From the NCBI GenBank assembly GCA_020849855.1, contig JADZFO010000009.1, positions 1 to 64,000 on the forward strand: a stretch of DNA of 64,000 nucleotides. Reading direction: 5' to 3'. The position numbers and the translations under genes were made by a program. Origin of the DNA: a bacterium (GTDB taxonomy: Bacteria > 4484-113 > JAFGCY01). This document shows positions 52,362-60,932 of the stretch, piece by piece (positions within the stretch are counted from its first letter, which is position 1; each line of letters begins with the position of its first letter). The notes under the pieces are model-generated. The model ran no database searches. It saw nothing but the letters and a program-made list of their open reading frames with translations, and was not told the origin of the DNA.

Positions 52362-53545
52362 TGGAGCTCATGGTGAATGTTCAGACTCGACCAGTCGGGG
52401 CAAGTCCGTCAATGGCCTGTTTGCTCCTCGTTTGTTGTCTGCTCAGCGCCTGCCAACGCGTGCCCATTACGGACAGCCCAACTTCCTTTGCGGACTACCA
52501 GTTGCGCCGCAACAACCAAGCACGCTTTTCCTGGCCCGGTTCACCCAACCTGAAGTGGACCGCACAGATCGGCGGAAGTAACACATGGGGCGTAGCTCTC
52601 GATTTCACTGCTGGTAATCGGAGCGCGATTGCTACCTGGGATGGAAGGGTGCGTGTTCTGGATGTAGATGGCAGTGAACTCTGGAATCACAAAGTGGGAG
52701 GCATGTATCAAGAAGGATGGCCGGTGTTCTGCGATACAGGCCTGCTTGTTAACTCTGAAAGCCGGGGTTTAGTCTGCTACACCTGGGACGGCGAAAGGAA
52801 AGTGCTGGTGGACTTACCCATCGGGTTTGAGAACTGGTGTGGCTTTCCATCTCGGTCTGCGGATGGTGGGATGATTCACATCATGGGCCCAGAAACAATC
52901 AAGCTCAATAATGTGGGCCAGATCCTCTGGCGACACGATTTCAAACGATTGATAGCGACAGGCCCGGCATTGGTTCTCAACGATGGCAGCAGCTGCTTTA
53001 CCCTGGACAATTACACAACGGTGATGTTGGATTCACATGGCGTGGAAAAGTGGTCCACTGTCATAGGTGAGACGACCGCTCAGTCTCCGCTGACCAGTGG
53101 CGGCAAAATCTACACGACTAGGCTTGACGGAAAGGTCGCCATGACCACAGTGGAGAGCGGCGAAACCGAGCTTCTTGAATTCTCATCAGGCTCAAACAAG
53201 GCCATGGCCCTGGTAAGGGTCGAAGGTCGAGACTTTCTTATCTGCAGCAAGATGGATGAAGCCTCCATTGTTGTTTGTGACCTCGATGGAGACGTTGTTC
53301 GACGTATGGCAACCGAATCTACCTGCGGCTCCCTGATTTCTCATATAGAAGCTCCGAAGGTGCTGGCGACTATCGGTGACCGTATCCAGTGTCTTGAGTT
53401 CTTTGTTAACTCGGATAGTGCCCCGGAGTTTCAAGTGCTCTGGAGTCTGGATGCTAAGAGCGCGGAATATGGCGTCATTGGTCTCAGGCCTGACGGCGCG
53501 CTGATTGCCGCCACAGGGGAAGGTCAAGTCTATTGCTGGAACTAA
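52361..53545 (+). CDS. PQQ-like beta-propeller lipoprotein
   Basis: 394 residues (ATG 52361, or ATG 52370 with GGAG just before). The signal ends CCLLSAC (lipobox). Repeats such as AIATWDGRVRVLDVDGSELWNHKV, LDNYTTVMLDSHGVEKWSTV and ALIAATGEGQVYCWN form a PQQ/WD-type propeller. No metal or PQQ ligand set is evident. Codon use is markedly less GC-rich than pyrF although the genes overlap by one base. No convincing terminator follows, and 53546-53627 shows nothing. Confidence 0.78.
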   Translation: MELMVNVQTRPVGASPSMACLLLVCCLLSACQRVPITDSPTSFADYQLRRNNQARFSWPGSPNLKWTAQIGGSNTWGVALDFTAGNRSAIATWDGRVRVLDVDGSELWNHKVGGMYQEGWPVFCDTGLLVNSESRGLVCYTWDGERKVLVDLPIGFENWCGFPSRSADGGMIHIMGPETIKLNNVGQILWRHDFKRLIATGPALVLNDGSSCFTLDNYTTVMLDSHGVEKWSTVIGETTAQSPLTSGGKIYTTRLDGKVAMTTVESGETELLEFSSGSNKAMALVRVEGRDFLICSKMDEASIVVCDLDGDVVRRMATESTCGSLISHIEAPKVLATIGDRIQCLEFFVNSDSAPEFQVLWSLDAKSAEYGVIGLRPDGALIAATGEGQVYCWN

Positions 53546-53627
53546 ACACTTGCCTTAATCTATTTATATTACTTGCTGCTTTCGGACGGACGGCGACAAG
53601 CCCACACAACGACAGCGATATTCTTCG

Positions 53628-53641
53628 CTGACCACTGACCA
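53628..53641. repeat. two CTGACCA heptamers
   Basis: CTGACCACTGACCA, next to the end of the Big_1 gene; same unit length as the other heptamer arrays. Confidence 0.55.
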
Positions 53642-53647
53642 CTTCTT

Positions 53648-54772
53648 TCAGCTGCTTTCGGGCAGGCCCTGGGCGGCGTAGGCCCGCAGGCGGACCATGC
53701 CGGTGCGCATGCCGGCGTAGAAGGTGAACTCCACGCGGCCCGAGCCATCGCTCGCCGGGCGCTGCATTTCCACCCGGCCGGCGCCATCGTCAAGGATCTC
53801 GACCTTCAGCTCCACGCCGTGCAGGGGCTGGCCGTTAAGGTCCGTCACCCGTGCCACCAGCGGCAGCCCGGTCACCCCGTCCGCCGGCAGCACCGCGCCT
53901 TCGCGGGCCTCGCTGCGGGTCTGGGGGTCCTGGTACAGCAGCTCGATGCGCACCCCGGCGTCCTCGACCAGGGTGATGTTCAGCGCGGCGGCCAGGCCGG
54001 TGCTGAGCTCAAAGACCCGCACTGTGGCTGTGCCAACCGTACGCCCGGCGGTGAAGTAAATCTGGATCCGCCCCTGCGCATCGGTAAGCTGGGTCTCCTG
54101 GCGCAGGCTGCCGTCGCCCGAGAGGATCTCGGCCTTCAGCGGCACGCCCGGCGCGGGCTTTCCGTCGGGGAAGCTCAAGGTCGCGGTCAGCACGGACTGG
54201 CTGCCGCCGTCTGCCGCGAGCTGCTCAGGGAAGCCGCTCAGCTCCAGCTTATAAATCGGCGCGGCGGCCGTCTGGCGCGCGCGCAGCTTGGCGTACTCCT
54301 CCGGCGTGATGACGTCCACGTCCAGGTAGCTCACCGGGGCCAGGGGCAGCTTCAGCTCGGCCACGTTGCTGCGGTCGAGGGTGGAGATGCTCAGCTCGCC
54401 CGGCTGGGGCATGATGCCGGCCTGGTAGCGGAAGGTCGCCAGGCCCTTGTCATCCGTCACGGCCTTGCGGTCGCGCAGCAGGCCGTCGCCGGCTGTGATC
54501 TGCGCCTCCAGCTCCACCCCAGCCAGGGGCTTGCCGTCGCGCAGCATATGCACGGAGATCAGGCTCTCGGAGCGGCCGTCGTTGGGCAGGGCCTCGGGAT
54601 AGGACTCGCAGACCAGCTTGATGTCCGGGGTGAAGAGCCCACGGACCAGGTCAATCAGGAAGTTCGTCTGCACTTCCCGGGGCTGCAATGCCGCCGGGCT
54701 GGCCGCCGCGCAAAGCAGGGCCGGCACTAGTGCCAGCAGCACGGCAAGAAGTCCCTTCGTCAGCTTACGCAT
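53648..54772 (-). CDS. secreted protein with three Big_1-type Ig-like domains
   Basis: 374 residues: signal peptide cut after LLCAAA, then three domains with the invasin/intimin Big_1 pattern: LPNDGRSESLISVHMLRDGK with TDDKGLATFRYQAG; LAADGGSQSVLTATLSFPDGK with TDAQGRIQIYFTAG; LPADGVTGLPLVARVTDLNG with SDGSGRVEFTFYAG. These are spacer or adhesion modules outside the cell. No lipobox, beta-barrel or LPXTG anchor, so anchoring is unclear. No close partner gene. Confidence 0.82.
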   Translation of the reverse strand: MRKLTKGLLAVLLALVPALLCAAASPAALQPREVQTNFLIDLVRGLFTPDIKLVCESYPEALPNDGRSESLISVHMLRDGKPLAGVELEAQITAGDGLLRDRKAVTDDKGLATFRYQAGIMPQPGELSISTLDRSNVAELKLPLAPVSYLDVDVITPEEYAKLRARQTAAAPIYKLELSGFPEQLAADGGSQSVLTATLSFPDGKPAPGVPLKAEILSGDGSLRQETQLTDAQGRIQIYFTAGRTVGTATVRVFELSTGLAAALNITLVEDAGVRIELLYQDPQTRSEAREGAVLPADGVTGLPLVARVTDLNGQPLHGVELKVEILDDGAGRVEMQRPASDGSGRVEFTFYAGMRTGMVRLRAYAAQGLPESS

Positions 54773-54887
54773 CTTGGGCCTGCAGCTCCCCCGGAGCCAA
54801 CTTCAGAGTATATCGGAGGACAGCCAATATATAGTCGCAGCTTAGCCTAGCAGAGCTAAATAAAGCCGTGGAATTCGGGTCAATTGT

Positions 54888-55343
54888 CTACTTGTAGGCT
54901 GTCAGCTCAACTATGCAGTTGGAATCGGCATCCAGGCTGGCCTTGGCGAAGATGCGCTTGAAGCGCTTGTTCCCGCCGCCGAACTCCGTGCCTTCCATGA
55001 TCCGGCTGGGGTTGTCGGCGTTGTCATAGCCGTTGTCGTTCAGCCACTTCAGCAGATAGCCCGCGGTCTCCATCGCGCCGCTGCTGGACTGGGCTGAGAT
55101 GAAATAGGCCGTATCGTCCTCGCTGAAGCTCTTAACCTCCCAGGCCGGGTCCAGCGGGAGCTGCTTGTAAAGGTCCTCGCTGATCGTCGCTCCGGCCACC
55201 GCGCTGCGCGAAGGCTGGGGCACCGCGCCGGGGGCGGCATTGCCAGCGCTCTTGCCGCCCTTGTTGCAACCGCTGAGCAGCAGGGCCGCCAGCAGCAGCG
55301 CTGCCGCCGTGAAAGCCAGGATCCTTGTCGAACTGAATGTCAT
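54888..55343 (-). CDS. small lipoprotein of unknown function
   Basis: 151 residues; signal ends LLLSGC (lipobox), followed by a Gly/Ala/Pro linker and about 100 folded residues (EDLYKQLPLDPAWEVKSFSEDDTAYF, ETAGYLLKWLNDNGYDN, RFKRIFAKASLDADSNCIVELTAYK). No known family recognised. GAGG about 11 nt before the ATG. It follows the kynureninase-like gene by 36 nt on the same strand. Confidence 0.7.
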   Translation of the reverse strand: MTFSSTRILAFTAAALLLAALLLSGCNKGGKSAGNAAPGAVPQPSRSAVAGATISEDLYKQLPLDPAWEVKSFSEDDTAYFISAQSSSGAMETAGYLLKWLNDNGYDNADNPSRIMEGTEFGGGNKRFKRIFAKASLDADSNCIVELTAYK

Positions 55344-55379
55344 CTTCCAATCGCCTCGTTTCGCTTGAATAGCTGCCGC

Positions 55380-56558
55380 TCAGGGGCGGGCGGCCAGATA
55401 TTGAAGCACCTGCCGCATCTGCGGCAAAGTGTTATAGATGTGCGGGCTGAGACGGATGCCATAGCGCCTGCGGCGGTCAAAGCGCACGCCGCCTCGGGCC
55501 AGGGCCTGCAGGCGCGGGTCATCCTCCGCCAGGTGCAGCACGACGGTGCCCCCCCGCTCCTCCACCGCCCGCGGGCTGGAAAGGGGCAGGCCCAGCTCCA
55601 GCGCGCCCTCAATCAGAGCCTCGCTCAGGGCGAGGTTGTGGCTGCGGATTGTGTCCGTGCCGATCTGCGCGATCCGGGCGATGGATGCGGCGGCGATGGC
55701 GAAGGGCTGCGGGCTGACCGTGCCACCCCAGAAGCGCTGTGCGTCGGGGTGGTACTCAAAGTGGTGGATGTCCCACTCGAAGGGTTCGCGGTGGCTGAAC
55801 CAGCCGCGGTCCAGCGGCTCCAGGCGCCCGCGGTGCCGGGGGTTGACCCACAGAAAGCCCGCGCCGGGGCCGGAGCAGAGCCATTTCAGGCAGGAGCCGG
55901 TAACAAAGTCGCTGTCCCAGGCCTCAACATCAATGGGCAGCAGGCCGATGCTCTGCGCCGCGTCAACGACGGTGCTAATGCCCAGCTCGCGGGCGCGCCC
56001 CAGCAGCGCGGCTACCGGGGGCTGGAAAGAGTGGTCGCTGTAGCTGTGGGTGATGTGCAGCAGCTCGACATCCTCGCCCAGCAGGGCCTCCCACTGCTCA
56101 AAGGGCATGCGCCCGTCCGGCAGGGGCTGCACGAAGCTCAGGCTGTAGCCCCGGGCCTCGAGGGTCTGGAGGATGAAGCCCATGGAGGGGAAGTCCAGCT
56201 CGGTCAGGACGATGCGGCTGCGGCCGGGCCGCGCCAGCCCGGCGCCGGGCGGCAGGCAGGAGAGCACCTTCAGCAGACCGGCGCCGACGCTGGGCATCGG
56301 GCAGAAATCCTGCCACTGCCCGCCGGCCACCAGGGGCAGGGCCTCGCGGAAGCGCTGGACGCCTTCCAGCCAGGGGCCCCAGGCATCGGCGCCCAGTGTG
56401 GCCCACTGGGCCATGAACTGCTCAGAGCCAGCCCGTCCGTCGCGGGTCAGGGCGCCGGCGCTGTGGGCCAGCAGATAGATCCCCTCCGGGACCTCGAAGT
56501 GCCGGGAGAAGTCCTGCGGCTCGGCCTTGTCATGCGCCTGGGCGCTTGCATCGCTCAC
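55380..56558 (-). CDS. kynureninase-like class V aminotransferase
   Basis: 392 residues from GTG 56558, 6 nt after a TACAAT. The frame continues 30 codons upstream, but that part is a hairpin repeat. PLP fold type I, class V: SVGAGLLKVLS, HSYSDHSFQPPV, STVVDAAQSIGLLPIDVEAW with the PLP-ring Asp, and Schiff-base Lys in GSCLKWLCSGPGAGFLWV, close to the kynureninase pattern. A tryptophan-dioxygenase-like gene 1 kb upstream supports a kynurenine pathway. Desulfurases of the same class are an alternative. Confidence 0.8.
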   Translation of the reverse strand: MSDASAQAHDKAEPQDFSRHFEVPEGIYLLAHSAGALTRDGRAGSEQFMAQWATLGADAWGPWLEGVQRFREALPLVAGGQWQDFCPMPSVGAGLLKVLSCLPPGAGLARPGRSRIVLTELDFPSMGFILQTLEARGYSLSFVQPLPDGRMPFEQWEALLGEDVELLHITHSYSDHSFQPPVAALLGRARELGISTVVDAAQSIGLLPIDVEAWDSDFVTGSCLKWLCSGPGAGFLWVNPRHRGRLEPLDRGWFSHREPFEWDIHHFEYHPDAQRFWGGTVSPQPFAIAAASIARIAQIGTDTIRSHNLALSEALIEGALELGLPLSSPRAVEERGGTVVLHLAEDDPRLQALARGGVRFDRRRRYGIRLSPHIYNTLPQMRQVLQYLAARP

Positions 56559-56905
56559 CGCGCAATTGTAGGGGCCGCAGACATGCGGCCCGCCTCCAAC
56601 CCCGCAGGGGCCGCAGACATGCGGCCCGTCCCATGGAGCGCCAGCCATGGGCTGGCGTCGGGAGCACGCCAGACTCTGTATGGCGCACCCATCATGGCGC
56701 TCCCAGGCGGAGCGCCGGCTTTAGCCGGCATCTCTCCTGTAGGGGCCGCATATGCGCCTGAACTGATTCACTTACTGGGTGAGGTTCTTTCAGTCTGCGT
56801 ATCAATGCAAATAACTGTCGCTCAAACCTTGAGATTTCACAGCCAGGAAACCCTGAAGAGAATCTTTACGGTGCTTGGAACTGGAACATCATGAACATGT
56901 CTACT
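56559..56905. repeat. intergenic region with tandem hairpin repeats
   Basis: No gene. TGTAGGGGCCGCA-GACA-TGCGGCCC at 56568-56590, a near copy at about 56605-56625, CGCCAGCC-ATG-GGCTGGCG at about 56641-56659, further GGAGCGC/GCGCTCC hairpins to 56728 and a third TGTAGGGGCCGCA at 56739. 56765-56905 is lower GC with nothing recognised. The first repeat forms the -10 of the kynureninase-like gene. Confidence 0.8.
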
Positions 56906-57121
56906 TTAGTCATCGGGTAATCCAATGAGCATCACAACGATCATTGTAAGTAGTATGGCACCGGGAAGCTGCCAATTTAGAGGTACGGAGTCGTCCGTTG
57001 CGTTGGACCACTTGTCATAGTTAACAATCAGGAAACTCCCTACCACGCCCATGATTGTCGGCGCAATAAGTCGCTTATCTCTCAATTTCTCCGTAAGGCT
57101 TTTGGGTTTCGATTCGCTCAT
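56906..57121 (-). CDS. small membrane protein
   Basis: 71 residues from ATG 57121 (a longer frame to 57163 lacks any signal). A basic start (SESKPKSLTEKLRDKRLI) is followed by two hydrophobic segments (APTIMGVVGSFLIVNY and LPGAILLTMIVVMLIGL), so a two-pass membrane protein is likely. Lower GC than neighbours. No family recognised; only an AACAAG lies before the ATG. Confidence 0.5.
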   Translation of the reverse strand: MSESKPKSLTEKLRDKRLIAPTIMGVVGSFLIVNYDKWSNATDDSVPLNWQLPGAILLTMIVVMLIGLPDD

Positions 57122-57556
57122 CTTGTTATTGGCACCTATCCAAAGGAACTCTGGGGACCACATTCACCACATACTCTAGTCTTGCGTCCCAGGCCGGAAG
57201 TCTCGCGCGGCGCAAACGCAACCTTACGTAAGGAGCGCAGCGAGGCGTGGCCTCCGGAGCATAGCTGCCGACTGAGCTGGGCAGTGGACATCTGCGGCGA
57301 TTGTATCGCAGCGGGGAGAGAAGATGCGGACTGAAGTCCGCGCTCCCAATGCAGATGCCGGCCCACATGTGGCCCCGCACGGCAGTGCGGGGAGCTTTGC
57401 CCGCATTGCCATGCTGGCCCACAACACGGGAGCGCCAGCCATGGGCTGGCGTCAGGATCACGCCAGGCTCTGTCTGGCGCTCTCAAAGATACGGGACTTT
57501 TGTCCCGCGCTCCGAAAGATACGGGACGCTGTCCCGCGCTCCGGTTCTGTACCCCG
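57122..57556. repeat. repeat-rich intergenic region between kynA-like and membrane-protein genes
   Basis: No gene. Hairpins: GCGGACT-GA-AGTCCGC (57326-57341), CCCGCAC/GTGCGGG near 57373-57390, CGCCAGCC-ATG-GGCTGGCG near 57432-57450, and two tandem ~29-bp units GAAAGATACGGGAC...GTCCCGCGCTCC at about 57484-57542. The boundaries GGAGCGC/GCGCTCC recur. Confidence 0.8.
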
Positions 57557-58294
57557 CTAATGCGGCGCGATGCTGTCCCGGACCACGCCGTACTCCCCGC
57601 CCCAGGCGTCGGTCATTTTGTGGCGGATCTCCCAGAGCTCGGGGAAGAACTTCATCTTCATCCCCTCCTCCAGCAGGTCAACACTGCGGCCCTTGAGGCT
57701 TCGGGCGTGCAGGCCGATGCTGCGGTGGATCAGCTGGATATGGTGGTAGCGGAACTTCTGGAACTGCTCGTCGAACTCCGCCAGGCACTCGGCCACCATA
57801 TAGGCGTCGCCGTGGCTGTACTGGCTGTCATAGATCGCCTCAACGCTCAGGCCCTCCGGCTCAAGGTAGTACTTGACGAAGCTCTCCCAGAGCGGCTGGA
57901 ACATCTGCAGCAGGGTGGTGAAGCCGGGGCTCTCCTGGCCCGAGCCGTTGCCAAGCTGCAGGCGGATCTCCTGGTACTCCTTGGGGCTCATGGTCTCCAG
58001 GATCTCCAGGTGGTCAATCATCAGGTGCTGGATCTTGTTCACGCGGCCAAAGAGGGTGATCACGCGGTTGGTGTCGCGGCGGGCCATCCAGTCGTCGATC
58101 TCCAGCAGGGTCCAGGCGATCAGCTTCATCCAGAGCTCCTCGCTCTGGTGCACCACCTGGAACTGCAGCTCGTCATGGTTCACAAAGTCGGGGAAGTCTT
58201 TCTGGCAGGACAGCAGGCTCCGGGTGTTGAGGTAGACCTCATAATCCTTGGTGCCCCTGCCGTTCATGATGCTGTAGAAATACTCGCGGTCCAC
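57557..58294 (-). CDS. kynA: tryptophan 2,3-dioxygenase family protein
   Basis: 245 residues; GGAGGAG precedes the ATG. Family motifs: DELQFQVVHQSEELWMKL (His49 at the position of the substrate-binding His), QLGNGSGQESPGF, KFRYHHIQLIHRSIG with the heme-region His, and FFPELWEIRHKM. The Thr-Gly-rich loop GTGGSSG, which in known enzymes holds the tryptophan amino and carboxyl groups, is replaced by LHARSLKGRS. The heme dioxygenase reaction (Trp to N-formylkynurenine) is therefore likely but the substrate could differ. The kynureninase-like gene lies downstream beyond repeats; no formamidase seen. Confidence 0.85.
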   Translation of the reverse strand: MDREYFYSIMNGRGTKDYEVYLNTRSLLSCQKDFPDFVNHDELQFQVVHQSEELWMKLIAWTLLEIDDWMARRDTNRVITLFGRVNKIQHLMIDHLEILETMSPKEYQEIRLQLGNGSGQESPGFTTLLQMFQPLWESFVKYYLEPEGLSVEAIYDSQYSHGDAYMVAECLAEFDEQFQKFRYHHIQLIHRSIGLHARSLKGRSVDLLEEGMKMKFFPELWEIRHKMTDAWGGEYGVVRDSIAPH

Positions 58295-58422
58295 CGTCTC
58301 CTCCTGGCGCCGGGATTTGGGCCCGGGGCGCGCAGTGATTTTAGGAGCATCCGGGCCGGGGGGCCAGTATTTGGCGCCGGACTGAGACCGCGGGGCGCGG
58401 CGGCGCGTCTATATGGAAGCTG

Positions 58423-59610
58423 ATGGGAGCTGAACTGCCACACCTGCTGCTCTTCTGGCGGCGCTACCAGCGCGGCTGGTGGCGTTACTGGCTGCCGGCG
58501 GCGCTGCTCTGGGGCGGGCTGATTTACGCGCGGATCAACTTTGATGCGGCCCTGCCCTGGTTGCGCGGCGGCAGCCTGGCCGAGGAGCTGATCATCCTCT
58601 GCGGCAACTTCGTGGTGTACCTGCTGCTGGCCCAGTCGATGCTGCCACTGGTGCAGGAGCCGGGGGCCCTGAGCCTGGCGCGGCTGCGCCGTGGAGAGAG
58701 CGGCTCTGCGGCCCTGTGGCTGGCCACGCCACTGCCCGCCTGGCGGGTGCTGCTGAGCTGCCTGCTTAGCGGGCTGATCAGTGTCGTGCCGCTGGTGCTG
58801 GGCCTGATCGCCTACATCATGGTTTCTGTCAGCCTGGAAGGCCAGCTGCGCTCTGAGTACTTCTGGACCAACCTGATCATTTCCAACCTGCGCCTGCCGC
58901 ACTTCGCCCTGGCCTGCGCCTGCCTGCTGCTGGCCCTGCGGCAAAGCGCGCTGACGCCCTATCTGCCCGGCCTGCTGGCCCTCGGCGCCAGCCTGGTGGC
59001 GGAGTGGAACCAGTTCAACGCCCTGCCGGTGCTGCCTTACTTCACCGGCGGCCCGGGCCTGATACCGGGGCTGCCGGCCGGGGCGCAGATCCTGCTGGGC
59101 GGCCTGCTGCTGTTGCTGTGCCTGCAGTTCCTGCTCTGGTGGGCCAGCGCCTACAGCGAGGAGAGCGGCCGCCGCGGCGACGGCGGCGAAGGCTCGCTGG
59201 CGCGGCTGCTGGGCCTGCTTGTGCTGCTCTGCCTGCCGCTGATGCTGGGCGCACTCAGTTTTGGCGCGCTCTACTTTGGCAGCGCCTATGAGCTGCAGGA
59301 AGTGCTGGCGGCGGACCAGCTGGCGGTGCTGCACGCGGCCATGCTGCACTTCCAGCCGGATGTCTACCCGATTGAGATCAACCCCTTTGGCAGCTTCAGC
59401 CGCTTGGGCAACCCGGAGCCCGGCTATTCGCTCTACGGCTCAGTGATCGGCCTGCCAGAGGCGCGGGCCATGCTGTGCCAGATGCTGGGGGTGAGTCTGC
59501 TGTTCTGGGGCCTGGCGGCCCTGGCCTGCGTCGAGGCTGCCCGGCGGCCCCGCGCGGCGCGCAGCCGGCCCGCCAGCTTCAACCGCCCGGAAGACTACGA
59601 CCTCTGCTGA
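58423..59610 (+). CDS. ABC-2-type permease-like membrane protein
   Basis: 395 residues with about eight membrane spans (LPAALLWGGLIYARI, LIILCGNFVVYLLLAQSML, VLLSCLLSGLISVVPLVLGLI, ILLGGLLLLLCLQFLLWW, LLGLLVLLCLPLMLG). The pattern of an early LARLRRGESGSAALWLATPL cytoplasmic loop resembles ABC-2 export permeases, but no ATPase gene is next to it. A TATAT-type -10 about 8 nt before the ATG suggests a leaderless message. Function is uncertain. Confidence 0.65.
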   Translation: MGAELPHLLLFWRRYQRGWWRYWLPAALLWGGLIYARINFDAALPWLRGGSLAEELIILCGNFVVYLLLAQSMLPLVQEPGALSLARLRRGESGSAALWLATPLPAWRVLLSCLLSGLISVVPLVLGLIAYIMVSVSLEGQLRSEYFWTNLIISNLRLPHFALACACLLLALRQSALTPYLPGLLALGASLVAEWNQFNALPVLPYFTGGPGLIPGLPAGAQILLGGLLLLLCLQFLLWWASAYSEESGRRGDGGEGSLARLLGLLVLLCLPLMLGALSFGALYFGSAYELQEVLAADQLAVLHAAMLHFQPDVYPIEINPFGSFSRLGNPEPGYSLYGSVIGLPEARAMLCQMLGVSLLFWGLAALACVEAARRPRAARSRPASFNRPEDYDLC

Positions 59611-59661
59611 GGGCGCTTTTTCAAGCTCTGGAAACACCGCTTGAAGTGCCTGCGATTATAT

Positions 59662-59677
59662 GTAACAATGTTGTTAC
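59662..59677 (+). promoter_or_regulatory. putative ArsR operator
   Basis: GTAACAATGTTGTTAC, a perfect 7-bp inverted repeat with a 2-nt centre. It touches the TTATAT -10-like element (59656-59661) of the operon that ends in an arsR gene. Confidence 0.5.
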
Positions 59678-59692
59678 GCATAGGAGGTGGAC

Positions 59693-60160
59693 ATGGACCT
59701 GGCTGTGATGCAGCTGAACGATGAGCAGGCCCTGGTGGTGCGTCTGCAGCGCCTGATCCGGGCCGGGGCCGAGCGAGTCTGGGAGCAGATCAGCTCCGAG
59801 GCCGGCATGAAGGCCTGGCTGGGGCCCAGGACCTGGGAAGCCAGGGCCGGCGGCAGGGTGCTGTTTGATGTGCAGCACGGCGAGACGCGCTGGGTGATGT
59901 GGGGCAGGGTGCAGAGCTTTGAGCCGGGGCGCGAGCTGAGCTTCACCTGGCAGGAGTTCAACACAGAGGCCCTGACAGCCTGGCCGCAGCCGACCCTGGT
60001 GAAGGTCAGCCTGGAGCCGCGGGATGGCGGGACCCTGGTGACCCTGGAGCACAGCGGCTTTGAGGCGCTGCCCAACGCAAAGGAGGAGTACCAGGGCTAC
60101 AGCCAGGGCTGGGCCAGCCTTAATGACCTTGATGAGCTGGCCCGGATGTGTGAGCAGTAG
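59693..60160 (+). CDS. SRPBCC (AHSA1-type) domain protein 1
   Basis: 155 residues from ATG 59693, with AGGAGGT 4 nt upstream. It has the START-like SRPBCC fold: LVVRLQRLIRAGAERVWEQISSEAGMKAWLGP, GGRVLFDV, TRWVMWGRVQSFEPGRELSFTW and LVTLEHSGF. Members bind hydrophobic ligands or act as Hsp90 co-activators. A second SRPBCC protein is encoded two genes later with a very similar N-terminal half, so this is a local duplication. First gene of a four-gene operon. Confidence 0.85.
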   Translation: MDLAVMQLNDEQALVVRLQRLIRAGAERVWEQISSEAGMKAWLGPRTWEARAGGRVLFDVQHGETRWVMWGRVQSFEPGRELSFTWQEFNTEALTAWPQPTLVKVSLEPRDGGTLVTLEHSGFEALPNAKEEYQGYSQGWASLNDLDELARMCEQ

Positions 60161-60197
60161 ATGGGCCGCAGGATATACAGGGCTGAAAGGAGCAAGT

Positions 60198-60932
60198 GTG
60201 GAAAGCAACCGTCGTCATTTCTTAGCGGCGGCCGGGGCCATGGGCCTGGGCGCTGTGCTGCACCCCGGAGCAAGCCGGGCGGAGGAAGCCGTGGCTTCGA
60301 TGCATCTTGATGAGGAGGCCCGCTGGGCCGCGCTGGAGGCGCCGGAGGGGATCAGCCAGGAGCAGATCAAGGGCATGGTCTTCCCCTCGCACTTCAACCT
60401 GGAGGCGGTGAAGGAGCAACTGGCGGCTGAGCCGCGACTGGTGCATGCCCGCCTCGTTGAGTTTGACGAGGCGCCCATCGAAGCCGCCTCGCACACCGGC
60501 AATGTTGAGATCGCGGACTATCTGCTGGGCCGCGGGGCGCGCTTCAAGATCCAGGCGGCCTGCATGCTGGGCATGCTGCAGGCGGTCGAGGCCTTCCTGG
60601 ATACACGGCCCGAGCTGGTGACCCAGCCTGGTGCGCATAAGCTGCCGCTGATGTATCACGCTGCCCACAGCGGCAAGGTTGCGGTCTGCGAGCTGCTGGC
60701 CCGGCGCGGCGGGGCGCAGGACTTTGACTTCGCGCTCCACAGCGCCGCGGAGTTCGACAACGTGGAGATTGCCCAGTGGCTGCTGGCCCAGGGCGCAACA
60801 ACAGAAACCCGTAACCAGAGGGGCTTTACCCCGCTGGATTCGGCCATCGCCAGGGGCAGCGCAGGCGTGGAGCAGCTGCTCAGGGATGCCGGCGCTGTGC
60901 CCAGCCCGTCCCAGACTGAGGCGGCAAAGTGA
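60198..60932 (+). CDS. Tat-exported ankyrin-repeat protein
   Basis: 244 residues from GTG 60198, with AAAGGAGC 5 nt upstream; longer frames run into the SRPBCC gene. The start NRRHFLAAAGAMGLGAVL is a twin-arginine signal, so the protein should be exported folded. About five ankyrin-type repeats follow (EFDEAPIEAASHTGNVEIADYLLGRGA, LPLMYHAAHSGKVAVCELLARRGG, GFTPLDSAIARGSAGVEQLLRDAGA). Ankyrin repeats bind proteins. It overlaps the next start by 4 nt. Why an exported ankyrin protein lies between two SRPBCC genes is unknown. Confidence 0.85.
   Translation: MESNRRHFLAAAGAMGLGAVLHPGASRAEEAVASMHLDEEARWAALEAPEGISQEQIKGMVFPSHFNLEAVKEQLAAEPRLVHARLVEFDEAPIEAASHTGNVEIADYLLGRGARFKIQAACMLGMLQAVEAFLDTRPELVTQPGAHKLPLMYHAAHSGKVAVCELLARRGGAQDFDFALHSAAEFDNVEIAQWLLAQGATTETRNQRGFTPLDSAIARGSAGVEQLLRDAGAVPSPSQTEAAK

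Noticed and set aside
56559-56648. 30-residue N-terminal extension of the kynureninase-like protein
   Set aside because: It is the translation of a hairpin repeat, and a leaderless GTG start follows it.
58423-59610. missing permease for the ABC ATPase at 36182-37366
   Set aside because: The protein has an ABC-2-like look but lies more than 20 kb away on the other strand, so the pairing is unsupported.
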